Shown in pieces: positions 27,279-37,039 of a stretch of 64,000 nucleotides of DNA (position 1 is its first letter; each line of letters opens with the position of its first letter). Location of the stretch: assembly GCA_028707085.1 (NCBI GenBank), contig JAQTUW010000001.1, positions 153,642 through 217,641 on the forward strand, read 5' to 3'. A program made the position numbers and the translations under genes. The notes under the pieces are model-generated. The model did no database searches and was not told the origin of the DNA. It saw only the letters and a program-made list of their open reading frames with translations. The stretch comes from Methylococcales bacterium (GTDB lineage: Bacteria; Pseudomonadota; Gammaproteobacteria; Methylococcales; Methylomonadaceae).

Positions 27279-27397
27279 AGCGTTTTGCGCAGTAAATAAC
27301 AAGTTTCAAGCAAAAATAACGCCATGCTGGAACGGCCGGACGGCATGGGCTGGCGGCGGCCGGCATTGTTGGTTTTCCGACAATTTGCGGGGGTGGG

Positions 27398-28807
27398 TCA
27401 GGATAAGCCTGGCGTGCTTTGTTCGGCGCTTTGAAACCAGGCCAGTTTGTCGTGCAGGGTGACCACCGAACCGACGATAATCAGGGTGGGGGCCTTGAGC
27501 CCGGCCTGTTCCACGCGGTGCGGCAGGTCGGTCAGGGTGCCGGTCAGCACCCGCTGGTGACGGGTCGTGCCCTGCTGGATAATCGCGACGGGATGATTGG
27601 GCGGACAGCCGTGTTTTATTAGTTGCCGGCAAATCTGCGCCAGCCCGACCAGACCCATGTAAATCACTACGGTCTGATTTGGGGCGGCCAGTTGCGGCCA
27701 GTTGAGATCGATGCTGCCGTCTTTTAAATGGCCGGTCACAAAAATGCAGCTCTGGGCGTGGTCGCGGTGGGTCAGCGGAATTCCGGCATAACTGGCGCAA
27801 CCGGAGGCGGCGGTTATGCCGGGCGCCACCTGAAACTGGATGCCCTGCTGCATCAGGGTCTCGATTTCCTCGCCGCCGCGGCCGAAAATAAACGGGTCGC
27901 CGCCTTTTAGCCGCACCACCCGCTTGCCCTGTTTTGCCAGATCGGCCAGCAGAGTGTTGATCGATTCCTGCGGCAGGCTATGCAGGTTGCGTTGTTTGCC
28001 CACATAGATTTTTTGCGCGTCGCGGCGGGCCAGATCGAGAATTTCGGCGGAAACCAGCCGGTCGTAGACGATCACGTCGGCCTGCTGCATCAGGCGCAAG
28101 GCTCGGAACGTCAGCAGATCCGGGTCGCCAGGCCCGGCCCCGACCAGATAGACTTCGCCTTTGCCGGCCGAGTCCGTCGATTGTTGCAGGGCGGCGTGCA
28201 ACTGCGCTTCGGCCTCCTGTTGCCTGCCGACAAAAACCAGTTCGGCAATATTGCCCTGTAAAACTTTTTCCCAGAACATTCGCCGTTGTCCGGCGTCCTG
28301 CAAACGCTGTTTGACCTGCGGTCTGAATTTTTCCGCCAAAAGCGCCAGTTTGCCGAATGCGGCGGGAATCATGCTTTCGATTCTGGCTCGTAACAGCCTG
28401 GCCAGCACCGGCGCGTTGCCGCCGGAGGACACCGCGGCGATGACCGGCGAGCGGTCGATGATGGCCGGAAAAATGAAATTGCAAAGCGCCGGGGTATCCA
28501 CCACATTCACCAGCAGATGCCGCTGTTTGGCGGCCAGGGCGATTTCGGCGTTCAGGGCCGGATTGTCGGTTGCCGCCACCACTAGCCGCATGCCGTCGAG
28601 ATCAGCTGTTTCGAAGGCCCGCTCATGGATCGACAGGGCGTGGTTGGCCGCCATCGACCGCATGTTTTCGGCCACCCGGCAGCCGACCACCGTCACCGAT
28701 GCCCCGGCGCGGCATAGTAGTTCGGCCTTGCGGGCGGCGACTTCGCCTGCACCCACCACCAGGCAGGCTTGCTGTTTCAGATCAAGAAAAACGGGCAAAT
28801 AATTCAT
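27398..28807 (-). CDS. cysG: Siroheme synthase CysG
   Basis: CysG makes sirohaem for sulfite and nitrite reductases from uroporphyrinogen III. The 469-residue protein has the N-terminal precorrin-2 dehydrogenase/ferrochelatase part ([20 protein letters not shown], then [18 protein letters not shown]) and the C-terminal SUMT methyltransferase part ([15 protein letters not shown], then [22 protein letters not shown], and [10 protein letters not shown]). Length and both halves fit the E. coli enzyme (457 residues). The start ATG gives a normal N-terminus, [11 protein letters not shown], typical of the family. Confidence 0.96.
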   Translation of the reverse strand: MNYLPVFLDLKQQACLVVGAGEVAARKAELLCRAGASVTVVGCRVAENMRSMAANHALSIHERAFETADLDGMRLVVAATDNPALNAEIALAAKQRHLLVNVVDTPALCNFIFPAIIDRSPVIAAVSSGGNAPVLARLLRARIESMIPAAFGKLALLAEKFRPQVKQRLQDAGQRRMFWEKVLQGNIAELVFVGRQQEAEAQLHAALQQSTDSAGKGEVYLVGAGPGDPDLLTFRALRLMQQADVIVYDRLVSAEILDLARRDAQKIYVGKQRNLHSLPQESINTLLADLAKQGKRVVRLKGGDPFIFGRGGEEIETLMQQGIQFQVAPGITAASGCASYAGIPLTHRDHAQSCIFVTGHLKDGSIDLNWPQLAAPNQTVVIYMGLVGLAQICRQLIKHGCPPNHPVAIIQQGTTRHQRVLTGTLTDLPHRVEQAGLKAPTLIIVGSVVTLHDKLAWFQSAEQSTPGLS

Positions 28808-28950
28808 GGCATTTCGATATTGTCGGGCTAAAACACGGCAGGCGTCAGGCCGCCGGCGCTGGCGGCGACCTTGAGCAGGCTAAAAAAATTCCGTTTGAAA
28901 AGGATGATATGGTTAAATACTAAAAACCCTCGTTATAAAATCCCTGCATC

Positions 28951-29181
28951 ATGAACGAATTCGATTTGGAAGTGGACGCCAGGGGCCTGATGTGCCCCTT
29001 GCCGCTGTTACGCCTGAAAAAAGCCATCATGGAGATGGAGAGCGGCAATGTGGTCAAGATTATCGCCACCGATCCTGCCGTGCATCTGGATTTCGGGGTT
29101 TATATCGATCAGGCCGGGCATCAGTTGCTGACGGTCAGCAGGGCAGCGGAAATGCAGATTTTTTTCATCCGGAAAAAATGA
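28951..29181 (+). CDS. TusA/SirA-like sulfur carrier protein
   Basis: A 76-residue protein of the TusA family. The signature DARGLMCPLPLLRLKKA places the persulfide-carrying cysteine at residue 15 in the CPxP motif. TusA relays sulfur for tRNA thiolation, molybdenum cofactor synthesis or sulfur oxidation. No tusBCD or dsrE genes lie nearby, so the partner is unknown. It is next to cysG, also a sulfur-related gene, but transcribed away from it. Confidence 0.9.
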   Translation: MNEFDLEVDARGLMCPLPLLRLKKAIMEMESGNVVKIIATDPAVHLDFGVYIDQAGHQLLTVSRAAEMQIFFIRKK

Positions 29182-29199
29182 GGAAACCGGAAAACCCCG

Positions 29200-29234
29200 C
29201 GCTTCGGCAAGCTTGCATGCGCCTTGTCGAAGCG
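29200..29234. terminator. Hairpin between convergent genes, possible bidirectional terminator
   Basis: CGCTTCGGCAAG (29200-29211) pairs with CTTGTCGAAGCG (29223-29234) through 12 positions, with one G-T wobble and an 11-base loop. It lies between the tusA-like stop and the HAD phosphatase stop, the right place for a shared terminator. T-runs on either side are short. Confidence 0.45.
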
Positions 29235-29255
29235 GCGGTTGTCGGTCTTGCCCCG

Positions 29256-29912
29256 CTACGCCCGTAAACTGATGACAGGCCAGTTCGCTTCTCTGGCGAC
29301 CTGAAACAGGATGTCGTCGGGATCGACCGCCACCGGATTATCCACCAGATTCAGCAGCGGCAAATCGTTATGCGAATCGCTGTAAAACCAGCTACCTTCC
29401 AGGGTTTCCGTACGGCCTTCCAGCCATTCCTCCAGTTGTTCCACCTTGCCGGCCTGATAGCAGGGGATGCCGACGAATTTGCCGGTATAGCGGCCGTTGG
29501 CGACTTCCGGGGTGGTGGCCAGCAGATTGCCGATGCCGAACAGCGCGGCGATGGGTTCGGTGACAAAGCGGTTGGTGGCGGTCACCACCAGCAGTGTGTC
29601 GCCCTGCGCCCGGTGTTTTTCCACCAGCGCCAGGCCGGCTTCCAGCACCAGGGGCTTGATGATCCCGCTGATGAACTCTTCCCGCCATTTATGCAACTGC
29701 TCGACGTCGTGCAAGGCCAGCGGCGCCAGAGAAAATTGCAGGAAGGCTTCTATGTCCAGGGTGCCCTGCTTGTATTCCTCGTAAAAGCGGTTGTTGTTGT
29801 GTTCGTAGTAATCCCGATCGACGATGCCGCGATCAACCAGAAATTGTCCCCATAAAAAATCGCTGTCATCGGCGATCAGTGTGTTGTCCAGATCAAAAAT
29901 CGCTAAAGTCAC
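29256..29912 (-). CDS. HAD superfamily subfamily IB phosphatase
   Basis: A 218-residue HAD hydrolase of the SerB-like IB subfamily (the TIGR01490 type). Motif I is IFDLDNTLIADDSD, motif II is VTATNRFV with the Thr, motif III Lys is in YQAGKVEQLEEW, and motif IV is FYSDSHNDLPLL. All catalytic positions are present. The helical cap with NNNRFYEEYKQGTLD fits enzymes acting on small phosphomonoesters. Its neighbour in the other direction is rppH, an association often seen in gammaproteobacteria. The substrate is unproven. Confidence 0.87.
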   Translation of the reverse strand: MTLAIFDLDNTLIADDSDFLWGQFLVDRGIVDRDYYEHNNNRFYEEYKQGTLDIEAFLQFSLAPLALHDVEQLHKWREEFISGIIKPLVLEAGLALVEKHRAQGDTLLVVTATNRFVTEPIAALFGIGNLLATTPEVANGRYTGKFVGIPCYQAGKVEQLEEWLEGRTETLEGSWFYSDSHNDLPLLNLVDNPVAVDPDDILFQVAREANWPVISLRA

Positions 29913-30066
29913 GGTAAACCTGTTGTAGTAAATTAAACAAAGCGGTGGTGGCTTATACCGCTTATTTGTGGAACAATTGCGACATTCAAAAATAAAAAGG
30001 CATGGCGCATTTTGATTTTAACATCCAAAAGTTAAAAATGGGCTGCTAATAACACAGGTTTTTTAC

Positions 30067-30582
30067 ATGATAGACTCGAAAGGATACAGGTCTAATGTCG
30101 GCATTATCCTATGCAATGACCAAGGTCGTGTATTCTGGGCCAAGCGCAAGGGCGCGAATTCATGGCAGTTTCCGCAAGGCGGTATTGATTGCGATGAAGA
30201 TCCGGAAACAGCGATGTATCGGGAATTGTGGGAGGAAACGGGCCTGACTGCGGAACACGTTCAATTGCTGGGACGGACGCGTTACTGGTTGCGCTATAAA
30301 CTGCCGGACAAATATGTCCGCAAGCATTCGTCGCCGCTGTGCATAGGCCAGAAACAAATCTGGTTCATCCTGCGGCTATTGACGGATGAAACCAATGTCC
30401 GCTTCGACTGCGGGCACAAGCAGGAATTCGACAACTGGAAATGGGTGGAATACTGGCATCCGTTGAAAGACGTGGTGTACTTCAAGCGCCGCGTTTACCG
30501 CAAGGCCCTGGAAGAACTGGGGGTGTTGCTGACGGCGGAGGATGTCGAGGTTGACGCCGCCGGTTTTCTGTCCGGGAAATGA
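30067..30582 (+). CDS. rppH: RNA pyrophosphohydrolase RppH
   Basis: RppH removes pyrophosphate from mRNA 5' ends and starts RNase E-dependent decay. The 171-residue length and the N-terminus [17 protein letters not shown] are typical. The Nudix box (residues 38-60) has all metal-binding positions: G38, E44, R52-E53, and EETGL at 56-60. The conserved WQFPQGGI precedes it. The stop lies 7 bases from the convergent cpdA stop, with no room for a separate terminator. Confidence 0.96.
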   Translation: MIDSKGYRSNVGIILCNDQGRVFWAKRKGANSWQFPQGGIDCDEDPETAMYRELWEETGLTAEHVQLLGRTRYWLRYKLPDKYVRKHSSPLCIGQKQIWFILRLLTDETNVRFDCGHKQEFDNWKWVEYWHPLKDVVYFKRRVYRKALEELGVLLTAEDVEVDAAGFLSGK

Positions 30583-30589
30583 CCGGCTG

Positions 30590-31372
30590 TCAGTAACCGT
30601 GGCTGTTCCGGTTCAGGCCGGTCAGGACGTCCGGTATCCGATGGCATTCGGTGCTGAAACTGCCGTCGGCGGCCAGTTCGAACAGCCGGTAGCCGGGGCT
30701 TTCATCGCTCACAGCCATTTCGGGGGCAAAGGGCTGAAACTGGAAGCAGGTGGACGGCGCGGAAAAAATGCCGGTTTCGCCGCGTCTGGCGTTGATTTCC
30801 TGGTGCACATGGCCGAAGGCGATCAGCTTCACCTGCGGATGTCTGTCCACAACCGCCAGCAACTCGTCGCTGTTACGGATTTGCATGGTATCCATCCACG
30901 GGCTGCCGCTGCTGATGCAGTGGTGGTGCAGGGTGAGCAGACAGGGCGCGTCCGCCGCCGCCAGTCGCTGTTCCAGAAACAGCAGTTCCGCCGCGGAAAT
31001 TTCCCCGGCCGGGGAATCGGCCAGCCGGCTGTTCAGGCAGACGATTTGCCAATTCTGCAATTGCAGAAACCGGGCGCAGCTCACTCGGCCGCCATGCAGA
31101 ATCCGCTGCATCAACTCGGGATCGTCATGATTGCCGGGCAGGCACAAACAGGGGGAGGGGTAGGCTTGCAGCTCGGCCAGTATCCGGCCGTAGCTGGCCG
31201 GGCAGGGCTCCTGGGCCAGATCGCCGCTCAGCAGCAGCAGATCGAACGGGCCATGATGGCGATGCGCGTGTTCCAGCACCCGCCGGAAGTAATAGCCGGT
31301 ATTCACCCCCAGCAGGACGCCGGTTTCCTCGGCCATGAGGTGCGGGTCGGAAATTTGCAGGATTTTCAGCAT
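30590..31372 (-). CDS. cpdA: 3',5'-cyclic AMP phosphodiesterase CpdA-like metallophosphoesterase
   Basis: A 260-residue calcineurin-type phosphoesterase. Metal-binding motifs are ISDPHL, LLSGDLAQ, LPGNHDD, TLHHHCI and FGHVHQE, in the normal order, and the spacing and length are those of CpdA, which hydrolyses cAMP and so sets Crp signalling. I placed the start at 31372 (MLKILQISDPHL) because the motif I strand begins at once in this family; an in-frame start at 31501 would add 43 Arg-rich residues. A related class III phosphodiesterase cannot be excluded. Confidence 0.85.
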   Translation of the reverse strand: MLKILQISDPHLMAEETGVLLGVNTGYYFRRVLEHAHRHHGPFDLLLLSGDLAQEPCPASYGRILAELQAYPSPCLCLPGNHDDPELMQRILHGGRVSCARFLQLQNWQIVCLNSRLADSPAGEISAAELLFLEQRLAAADAPCLLTLHHHCISSGSPWMDTMQIRNSDELLAVVDRHPQVKLIAFGHVHQEINARRGETGIFSAPSTCFQFQPFAPEMAVSDESPGYRLFELAADGSFSTECHRIPDVLTGLNRNSHGY

Positions 31373-31558
31373 CGTCGTAACCGGGTCGGTAAATTCGGTG
31401 ATCCATTTTACCACGCCGGTCAGGGCGGCTTCCAGGCGGGCGGCGGTGTGGGGTCGGCGGGTCAGGATACGCATCCGCCGGCGATTCATGTAAACTTTCA
31501 AGGCCGGACGGGTCGAAGCCCGCCGGCGGCTATTTGAACACAGCGTACTGAGGAAAAC

Positions 31559-32524
31559 ATGCAGCTCATAAAAATCGGCGGCCTTGGCGTCGTCGCACTA
31601 TTTTCCCTGGCGGTGCAGGCGGAAACCGTGTTTGTCACCCTGGAAAAGGATAACGCTCTGGCGGTGGTCGATCCGCTGGCCGGCAAACTTGTCAAGATCG
31701 TGCCGGTTGGTCAAAAGCCGCGCGGTATCGCCATCAGTCGGGACGGCAAGTTTTTATATGTCGCCGCCAGCGATGAAAACACCATCAAGATCATCGACAG
31801 CGACACGCTTCAGGAAACCGGCCGCCTGCCGTCCGGCGCCGACCCGGAAACTTTCGCCGTCAGTCCGGACGGCAAGCTGATGTATGTCTCCAACGAGGAC
31901 GACAGTATGGTCACCGTCATCGACATTGCCGCCGGAAAAGCGGTGGACACCATCAAGGTTGGCCTGGAGCCGGAGGGAATAACCGTCAGTCCAGACAACC
32001 GCTGGGTGGTCAGCACTTCGGAAACCACCAATATGCTGCACTGGATAGACGTCAAAACCCGGCAGGTGGTGGAAAACACCCTGGTGGAACCGCGGCCGCG
32101 CGCCGCCAGCTTTACCGCGGACAGCCAGCAGCTCTGGGCCACGTCGGAAATGACAGGCACGGTGGTGGTGGTGGACGCCGCCAGCAAACAGATTCAGCAT
32201 AGCATTCGGCTGCTTGTCCCCGGCGTCAGCGCCGACCTGGTTCAGGCCGTGGGCGTGGTCATCGACAATCAGCGGCGTTATGCCTATGTCGCCCTTGGCC
32301 CGGCTAATCGGGTGGCGGTCATCAACGCTCAAACCTATCAGGTGGAGAAGTTTTTGCTGGTCGGGCAACGGGTGTGGAATCTGGCTTTCTCGCCCGATCA
32401 GAAACGACTGTACACCACTAACGGCCTGAGCAACGACATTTCCATCATCGATCTCGATGAACAGAAGGTCGGCAAATCGGTCGCCGTAGGCCGTAATCCC
32501 TGGGGCGTGGTGGTCAAACCATGA
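31559..32524 (+). CDS. PQQ-catabolism-associated YVTN beta-propeller protein
   Basis: A 321-residue exported protein with a short N-terminal signal (IGGLGVVALFSLAVQA) followed by seven YVTN-like beta-propeller blades of about 42 residues, for example VAVGRNPWG, LPSGADPETFAVSPDG and VGLEPEGITVSPDN. The blade type and gene order match the family TIGR03866, found beside PQQ-dependent alcohol oxidation genes. Periplasmic propellers may bind a ligand for the neighbouring ABC transporter (inference). GAGGA precedes the ATG. The stop overlaps the ATPase start (ATGA). Confidence 0.85.
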   Translation: MQLIKIGGLGVVALFSLAVQAETVFVTLEKDNALAVVDPLAGKLVKIVPVGQKPRGIAISRDGKFLYVAASDENTIKIIDSDTLQETGRLPSGADPETFAVSPDGKLMYVSNEDDSMVTVIDIAAGKAVDTIKVGLEPEGITVSPDNRWVVSTSETTNMLHWIDVKTRQVVENTLVEPRPRAASFTADSQQLWATSEMTGTVVVVDAASKQIQHSIRLLVPGVSADLVQAVGVVIDNQRRYAYVALGPANRVAVINAQTYQVEKFLLVGQRVWNLAFSPDQKRLYTTNGLSNDISIIDLDEQKVGKSVAVGRNPWGVVVKP

Positions 32525-33258
32525 TCGAGGCGGCTTTGAGCGTCGAAAATTTAAGTTTCGCCTATGGCCCCAAAAAAGCCCTGGACAACGTCAGCTTCAG
32601 CGTTCGCGCCGGAGAGTGCGCCATTTTGCTCGGCCCCAACGGCGCAGGCAAAAGCACACTGTTTTCGCTGATCACCCGCTTGTACGACGCCAGACAGGGC
32701 AGCATCCGGCTGTGCGGGTTCGATGTCAAAAAAAACAGCCGCCAGGCTTTGGCCAGACTGGGCGTGGTGTTCCAGCAAACCACGCTGGACGCCGACCTGA
32801 GCGTCACCCAGAATCTGCGCTACCATGCCGCCCTGCACGGTATCGGCCGCAAAGCCGCCGACAAACGCATCCGCGAGGAACTGGAGCGGTTGAATATGTA
32901 CGACCGGCGGCAGGAAAAGGTGCGGCAACTCAACGGCGGACACCGGCGGCGGGTGGAAATCGCCCGAGCCCTGCTGCACAATCCCAGCCTGCTGCTGCTG
33001 GACGAACCCACCGTCGGCCTGGACATGCCCAGCCGGCAGGCCATCGTGGAGCATGTGCACGATCTGGTGCGGCGACAGGGGCTGGCCGTGTTGTGGGCTA
33101 CCCATCTGCTGGACGAAATCGGCGCACAGGACAGTCTGGTGGTGCTCGACAAAGGCGTGGTCAAAGCCGGCGGCAGACTGGCCGAAGTTTTGCATGCCAC
33201 CGGTTGCGGCAATGCCGCCGAGGTGTTCGCCCGTTTGACCGGGGGAGGGGTGGAATGA
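32521..33258 (+). CDS. ABC transporter ATP-binding protein, PQQ-associated type
   Basis: A 245-residue ABC ATPase of the ABC-2/NodI-like class. Walker A is GPNGAGKS (38-45), the Q-loop is VFQQTTLDADLS, the signature is LNGGHRRRVEIARALL, with Asn replacing the usual Ser of LSGG, and Walker B is LLLLDEPTVGLD, followed by the H-loop ATHLLDE. The Asn-containing signature is typical of the TIGR03864 (PedA/ExaD neighbourhood) group as I know it. It energises the permease encoded next, with which it overlaps by 4 bases. Confidence 0.88.
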   Translation: MIEAALSVENLSFAYGPKKALDNVSFSVRAGECAILLGPNGAGKSTLFSLITRLYDARQGSIRLCGFDVKKNSRQALARLGVVFQQTTLDADLSVTQNLRYHAALHGIGRKAADKRIREELERLNMYDRRQEKVRQLNGGHRRRVEIARALLHNPSLLLLDEPTVGLDMPSRQAIVEHVHDLVRRQGLAVLWATHLLDEIGAQDSLVVLDKGVVKAGGRLAEVLHATGCGNAAEVFARLTGGGVE

Positions 33259-34061
33259 ATATCCTGCATTACTGGCGGGCGCTGTCCGGCATCGTGGGCC
33301 GGGAACTACTGCGTTTTCTGCACCAGCGCGAACGTTTCGTTTCGGCGCTGGTCAGGCCGCTGGTCTGGCTGTTCGTGTTTGCCGCCGGTTTTCGCGCCGC
33401 GCTGGGCATCGCCATCAGTCCGCCTTACGAAACCTATATCCTCTATGAGGTCTATATTACCCCTGGGCTGATCGGCATGATCCAGTTATTCAACGGCATG
33501 CAAAGCTCCTTGTCCATGGTTTACGACCGGGAAATGGGCAGCATGCGCATGCTGATGGTTTGTCCGCTGCCGCGCTGGTTTCTGTTGTCCAGCAAGCTGA
33601 TAGCCGGCACGGCGGTATCGGTGTTGCAAGCCTACGCCTTTCTGGGCATCGCCTGGCTGGACGACATCCAGGCTCCGCCGGTCGGTTATCTGTGGATACT
33701 CCCGGCGCTGCTGCTCAGCGGCATGATGCTGGGCGCGCTGGGTCTGTTGCTGTCCTCTTTCATCCGCCAACTGGAAAACTTTGCCGGGGTGATGAATTTC
33801 GTCATCTTTCCGGTGTTCTTCATGTCCACGGCGCTGTATCCGCTGTGGAAAATCAAGGAGTCCAGCGAACTGCTCTACATCCTGGCCGAATATAATCCGT
33901 TTTCGCAGGCCGTGGAGCTGATCCGCTTCGCTCTTTACGGCCAGCTTAACCTGCAGGCTCTGCTGTTTACCGCCGGCGCGTTTATTTTATTCATGGCGGC
34001 GGCCATATTCGGTTACAACCCCAGCAAGGGGATGATGGTCAGAAAGGGTGGCGGTGATTAG
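33255..34061 (+). CDS. ABC-2 type permease, PQQ-associated (PedC-like)
   Basis: A 268-residue ABC-2 permease with six membrane helices. The N-terminal ELLRFLHQRERFVSALVRPLVWLFVFA and the central GMIQLFNGMQSSLSMVYDREMGSMRMLMVCPLPRW are strong marks of this family. I set the start at 33255 because it overlaps the ATPase stop as ATGA; the open frame upstream of this point is out of phase with the ATPase and not coding. In pseudomonads this set (PedABC) is linked to alcohol-derived solvent or acid handling. The substrate in this organism is unknown. Confidence 0.87.
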   Translation: MNILHYWRALSGIVGRELLRFLHQRERFVSALVRPLVWLFVFAAGFRAALGIAISPPYETYILYEVYITPGLIGMIQLFNGMQSSLSMVYDREMGSMRMLMVCPLPRWFLLSSKLIAGTAVSVLQAYAFLGIAWLDDIQAPPVGYLWILPALLLSGMMLGALGLLLSSFIRQLENFAGVMNFVIFPVFFMSTALYPLWKIKESSELLYILAEYNPFSQAVELIRFALYGQLNLQALLFTAGAFILFMAAAIFGYNPSKGMMVRKGGGD

Positions 34062-34267
34062 GGAGGCTTGGGACGTGCTACGGCTCTCTCAGGTTAATGC
34101 TGCGTCAAAGTCAGGGCGTTGGTTGTCGTTGGAATGGTTGTCACCGTAAAGGTAGTCGAAAGCTTACGGCGCAATACGTTGTCGCTATTACGCCCTATGG
34201 GTTGCTGGCGCACCGATGCCGTCAGGTGGACGGCGTTCATCCCATTGTTCTCCGGTTCCGGTTTGGG

Positions 34268-34801
34268 TTATTCGGGTGGCTGTTTGCGGTTGCGTCTGGC
34301 TTTGAATGTAATGCTAATGGGCTGCATGGTGGCTTCATCGTCTATGATCTGCATTTTGGCGATCAACAAATCAAGACTCAGGTTGAGCGATTCAAGCACA
34401 TTTTCGGGAAGCTCGAACAAGGCGTTTTGCATGATGCCTCGTGGATGAGAAGGGGCTAGTGATATGATTTCATTTGCTTTTTCTGTCAGGCTGAGGGTGA
34501 CGACCCGCTGATCCTGGCTAATTCTCTCGCGCTTGATCAGACCTTTTTTCGCCAGTTTGTCCAGCAGGCTGCTGGCGGTGGAGTGGTGGATGGACAGCGC
34601 CCTGGCCAGTTCCGTTACTTTTAGACCGGGGGTTTTGGTCAGTTCCCACAGTATCCACAGTTGTGCGCTGCTGACCCCGCAATGGGTTTCCACCAGGTGG
34701 GAATGCTGCTGTACGGCCTTGATGATCAGGCGGAAACGTTTTAGTGCCTCAAATGCAGGCTGCACATTATTGTTTATTGTTTCCAGGCTGGTTTTTTCCA
34801 T
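34268..34801 (-). CDS. MarR family transcriptional regulator
   Basis: A 177-residue winged-helix regulator. The core MarR fold is seen in GVSSAQLWILWELTKTPGLKVTELARALSIHHSTASSLLDKLAKKGLIKRERISQDQRVVTLSLTEKA, with recognition helix HHSTASSLLDKL and wing DQRVVTLSL. The flanking N- and C-terminal dimer helices are long. It is divergent from the capsule-type export operon and convergent with the ABC set, so it could control either (inference). The ligand is unknown. Confidence 0.87.
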   Translation of the reverse strand: MEKTSLETINNNVQPAFEALKRFRLIIKAVQQHSHLVETHCGVSSAQLWILWELTKTPGLKVTELARALSIHHSTASSLLDKLAKKGLIKRERISQDQRVVTLSLTEKANEIISLAPSHPRGIMQNALFELPENVLESLNLSLDLLIAKMQIIDDEATMQPISITFKARRNRKQPPE

Positions 34802-35144
34802 AAAAAATGTGTATTTTCTGAGAGAGAGTCAGAGATTGAAGGCCTATTAAGCTTTTTGATATTTAGGGTTAATCAAACTTTCAAGTATAGCATATGATTT
34901 TATGGCTGAAAAATCGGGAAGCTGGCAATGCTACGCTAAAAATTCCCTCGGCCGGTGCGTATTGACATTTAGTATGCAAACCCCGACAATCTGGAGCAGT
35001 CATCCACTTCCAGTGCTGTTGGAGGTTCTACCCAATTTTGGCTTTAATTTTGCGCTGACCATCAATTTAGTGCAGTGATCGGGAAAAGTTTCCGGAACCG
35101 TTCGCCTGTAGACGAATGGCGAAGTTTTACTACTAAAGTATTTC
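34802..35144. other. Divergent regulatory region of 343 bases
   Basis: AT-rich DNA between the MarR gene and the kpsE-like gene. It holds a promoter candidate on the plus strand (34962-34990, listed separately). On the minus strand, TTGAAA, a 17-base spacer and TATCAA (about 34862-34890) could serve the MarR gene. A dyad CGCC...GGCG near 35105 sits in the leader. No gene was seen. Confidence 0.45.
34962..34990 (+). promoter_or_regulatory. Candidate sigma-70 promoter for the polysaccharide export operon
   Basis: A perfect TTGACA (34962-34967), a 17-base spacer and GACAAT (34985-34990, four of six consensus bases). The first gene starts at 35145, giving a leader near 150 bases. Confidence 0.45.
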
Positions 35145-36242
35145 ATGTTCAATATTAAGCATATCAATCCACTGTTTGTCGTAACGGTCGTCGTACCGAC
35201 TATTTTATCCATTTTGTACTTTGGTTTAATTGCTTCAGATGTTTACATTTCGGAATCGAAGTTTGTGTTGCGCGGCCCGGTGCGGCAGAGCGAATCGCCT
35301 ATTAGTTCGCTGTTAAAAGGCAGCAGCTTTTCCAGTTCAGACGATGACGCCTTTGCGGTGCAGACTTATATTCTTTCCCGCGATGCGCTGAAAGTGCTGA
35401 ATGACAAACTGGCCGTTGGCAAGGCGTTTTCCAGTTCGGATGTCGATATTTTCAGCCGTTTTGGCGGATTTGGACCGTGGGGAAACAGCTTTGAGGAATT
35501 GTTCAAATACTACCAGAAAAAGATCGGCGTCGAGGTGGATGAGACCAGCGGCGTCTCCACCCTGCTGGTGCATGCCTTTACCCGCGAGGATGCCTATAAA
35601 ATCAATGAAGAACTGCTGGCGCTGAGCGAAGCGCTGGTTAACAAGCTGAATGAACGCGGCCGGCAGGATTTGATCGTTTTCGCCGCCGGCGAAGTTGAAA
35701 TTGCGGAGAAAAAATCCCAGAATGCCGCGCTCGCCCTGTCGGTCTACCGGAATCAGAAAAATGTGATCGACCCGGAACGTCAGTCCACCATCCAGCTTCA
35801 GCAGATCGCCAAACTGCAGGAGGAACTGATCGCTTCCAGAGGCCAGTTGATACAGATGCAGACTTTTACCAAGGATAATCCGCAAATTCCGTCCATGCAG
35901 TTGCGGGTTGACAAATTGCAGCAGGAAATCAATGCGGAAACCAATCGCGTCGCCGGCGGCGACCGTTCGCTGGCCAAAAAAGCCTCCGAATACGAACGGT
36001 TGGCGCTGGATCGGGAATTTGCCGACAAATTGCTGTCCAGCACCCTGGCTTCGCTGGAGTTGGCGCGTAATGAAGCGGTGCGCAAACAGGTGTATCTGGA
36101 ACGCATTGTCGAGCCTAATCTGCCGGACGAATCGCTGGAGCCGAAACGATTGCGCGGCATACTCGCCACATTTCTGCTGGGCATGATCGCCTGGGGCGTG
36201 TTGAGTGTGCTTCTGGCCAGCGTCAGAGAGCATCAGGACTGA
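35145..36242 (+). CDS. Capsule polysaccharide export inner-membrane protein (KpsE/CtrB/BexC family)
   Basis: A 365-residue polysaccharide copolymerase of the PCP-3 type, which spans the periplasm and couples the ABC exporter to an outer-membrane channel. It has an N-terminal membrane helix (about 9-31), a large periplasmic domain with ESKFVLRGP and DDDAFAVQTYILSRDALKVL, a long coiled coil (about 165-310), and a C-terminal helix (about 340-358). The conserved C-terminal LERIVEPNLPDESLEPKRL is characteristic of this family. It is first of a tightly spaced kpsE-kpsM-kpsT-like set. No KpsD/CtrA-type outer-membrane gene is in the window. Confidence 0.9.
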   Translation: MFNIKHINPLFVVTVVVPTILSILYFGLIASDVYISESKFVLRGPVRQSESPISSLLKGSSFSSSDDDAFAVQTYILSRDALKVLNDKLAVGKAFSSSDVDIFSRFGGFGPWGNSFEELFKYYQKKIGVEVDETSGVSTLLVHAFTREDAYKINEELLALSEALVNKLNERGRQDLIVFAAGEVEIAEKKSQNAALALSVYRNQKNVIDPERQSTIQLQQIAKLQEELIASRGQLIQMQTFTKDNPQIPSMQLRVDKLQQEINAETNRVAGGDRSLAKKASEYERLALDREFADKLLSSTLASLELARNEAVRKQVYLERIVEPNLPDESLEPKRLRGILATFLLGMIAWGVLSVLLASVREHQD

Positions 36243-36244
36243 GC

Positions 36245-37039
36245 ATGGCGATCGATGCGGCTGTTGATTTTCATCGTTCCCTGCTGATTCAGGTTCGCAT
36301 CATCGGCGCCTTGGTCATGCGCGAGGTCATTACCCGCTACGGCCGGCATAATATCGGCTTTATGTGGATGTTTGCCGAACCCATGATGTTTACCCTGGGG
36401 GTGGCGGCATTGTGGACATTCGGCGGCGGCGGGCATAACAATATGCCGGTCATCCCTTTCGCGGTGACCGGCTATTCATCGGTTCTGCTGTGGCGGAACA
36501 TGCCGGGCCGCTGTTCCGGCGCGGTCGCGCCCAATCTGGCGCTAATGTATCACCGCAATGTGAAAATCATCGACATTTACGCCTCCAGAATCATACTGGA
36601 ATTTTGCGGCGCCACGCTGTCGTTCACCATTCTCAGTCTGTTTTTTATTGCCATCGATGTCATGTCGTTTCCCGCCGATACTTTAAAAGTCATCATGGGC
36701 TGGTTTATGTTGTCCTGGTTCGGCACCGCGCTGGCGGTTACGGTCGGAGCGCTGGCCGAAATATATGAGTTCGTCGAAAAAGTCTGGCATCCGATTACTT
36801 ATCTGACTTTTCCGCTGTCCGGCACCATGTTCATGGTGGACTGGTTGCCGACTTCCATCCAGAGTGTTGTGTTGTATCTGCCCATGGTGCATGGTCTGGA
36901 ACTGTTGCGGGAAGGCTATTATGGTTCGGCGGTGACCGCCCATTACGATATGTCCTATATGGCGATCATCTGTTTGTGCCTGACCCTGTTCGGGCTGACG
37001 CTGGCCCGTGAAGTGGGCCGTAGGGTGATGCCCGAATGA
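36245..37039 (+). CDS. Capsule polysaccharide ABC transporter permease (KpsM/CtrC/BexB family)
   Basis: A 264-residue ABC-2 permease with six membrane helices. The N-terminal [25 protein letters not shown] is the KpsM-family motif, and the C-terminal helix before [10 protein letters not shown] completes the usual topology. It moves the lipid-linked glycan across the inner membrane, powered by the next gene's product. It is 2 bases from the kpsE-like stop and overlaps the ATPase gene by 4 bases. Confidence 0.92.
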   Translation: MAIDAAVDFHRSLLIQVRIIGALVMREVITRYGRHNIGFMWMFAEPMMFTLGVAALWTFGGGGHNNMPVIPFAVTGYSSVLLWRNMPGRCSGAVAPNLALMYHRNVKIIDIYASRIILEFCGATLSFTILSLFFIAIDVMSFPADTLKVIMGWFMLSWFGTALAVTVGALAEIYEFVEKVWHPITYLTFPLSGTMFMVDWLPTSIQSVVLYLPMVHGLELLREGYYGSAVTAHYDMSYMAIICLCLTLFGLTLAREVGRRVMPE

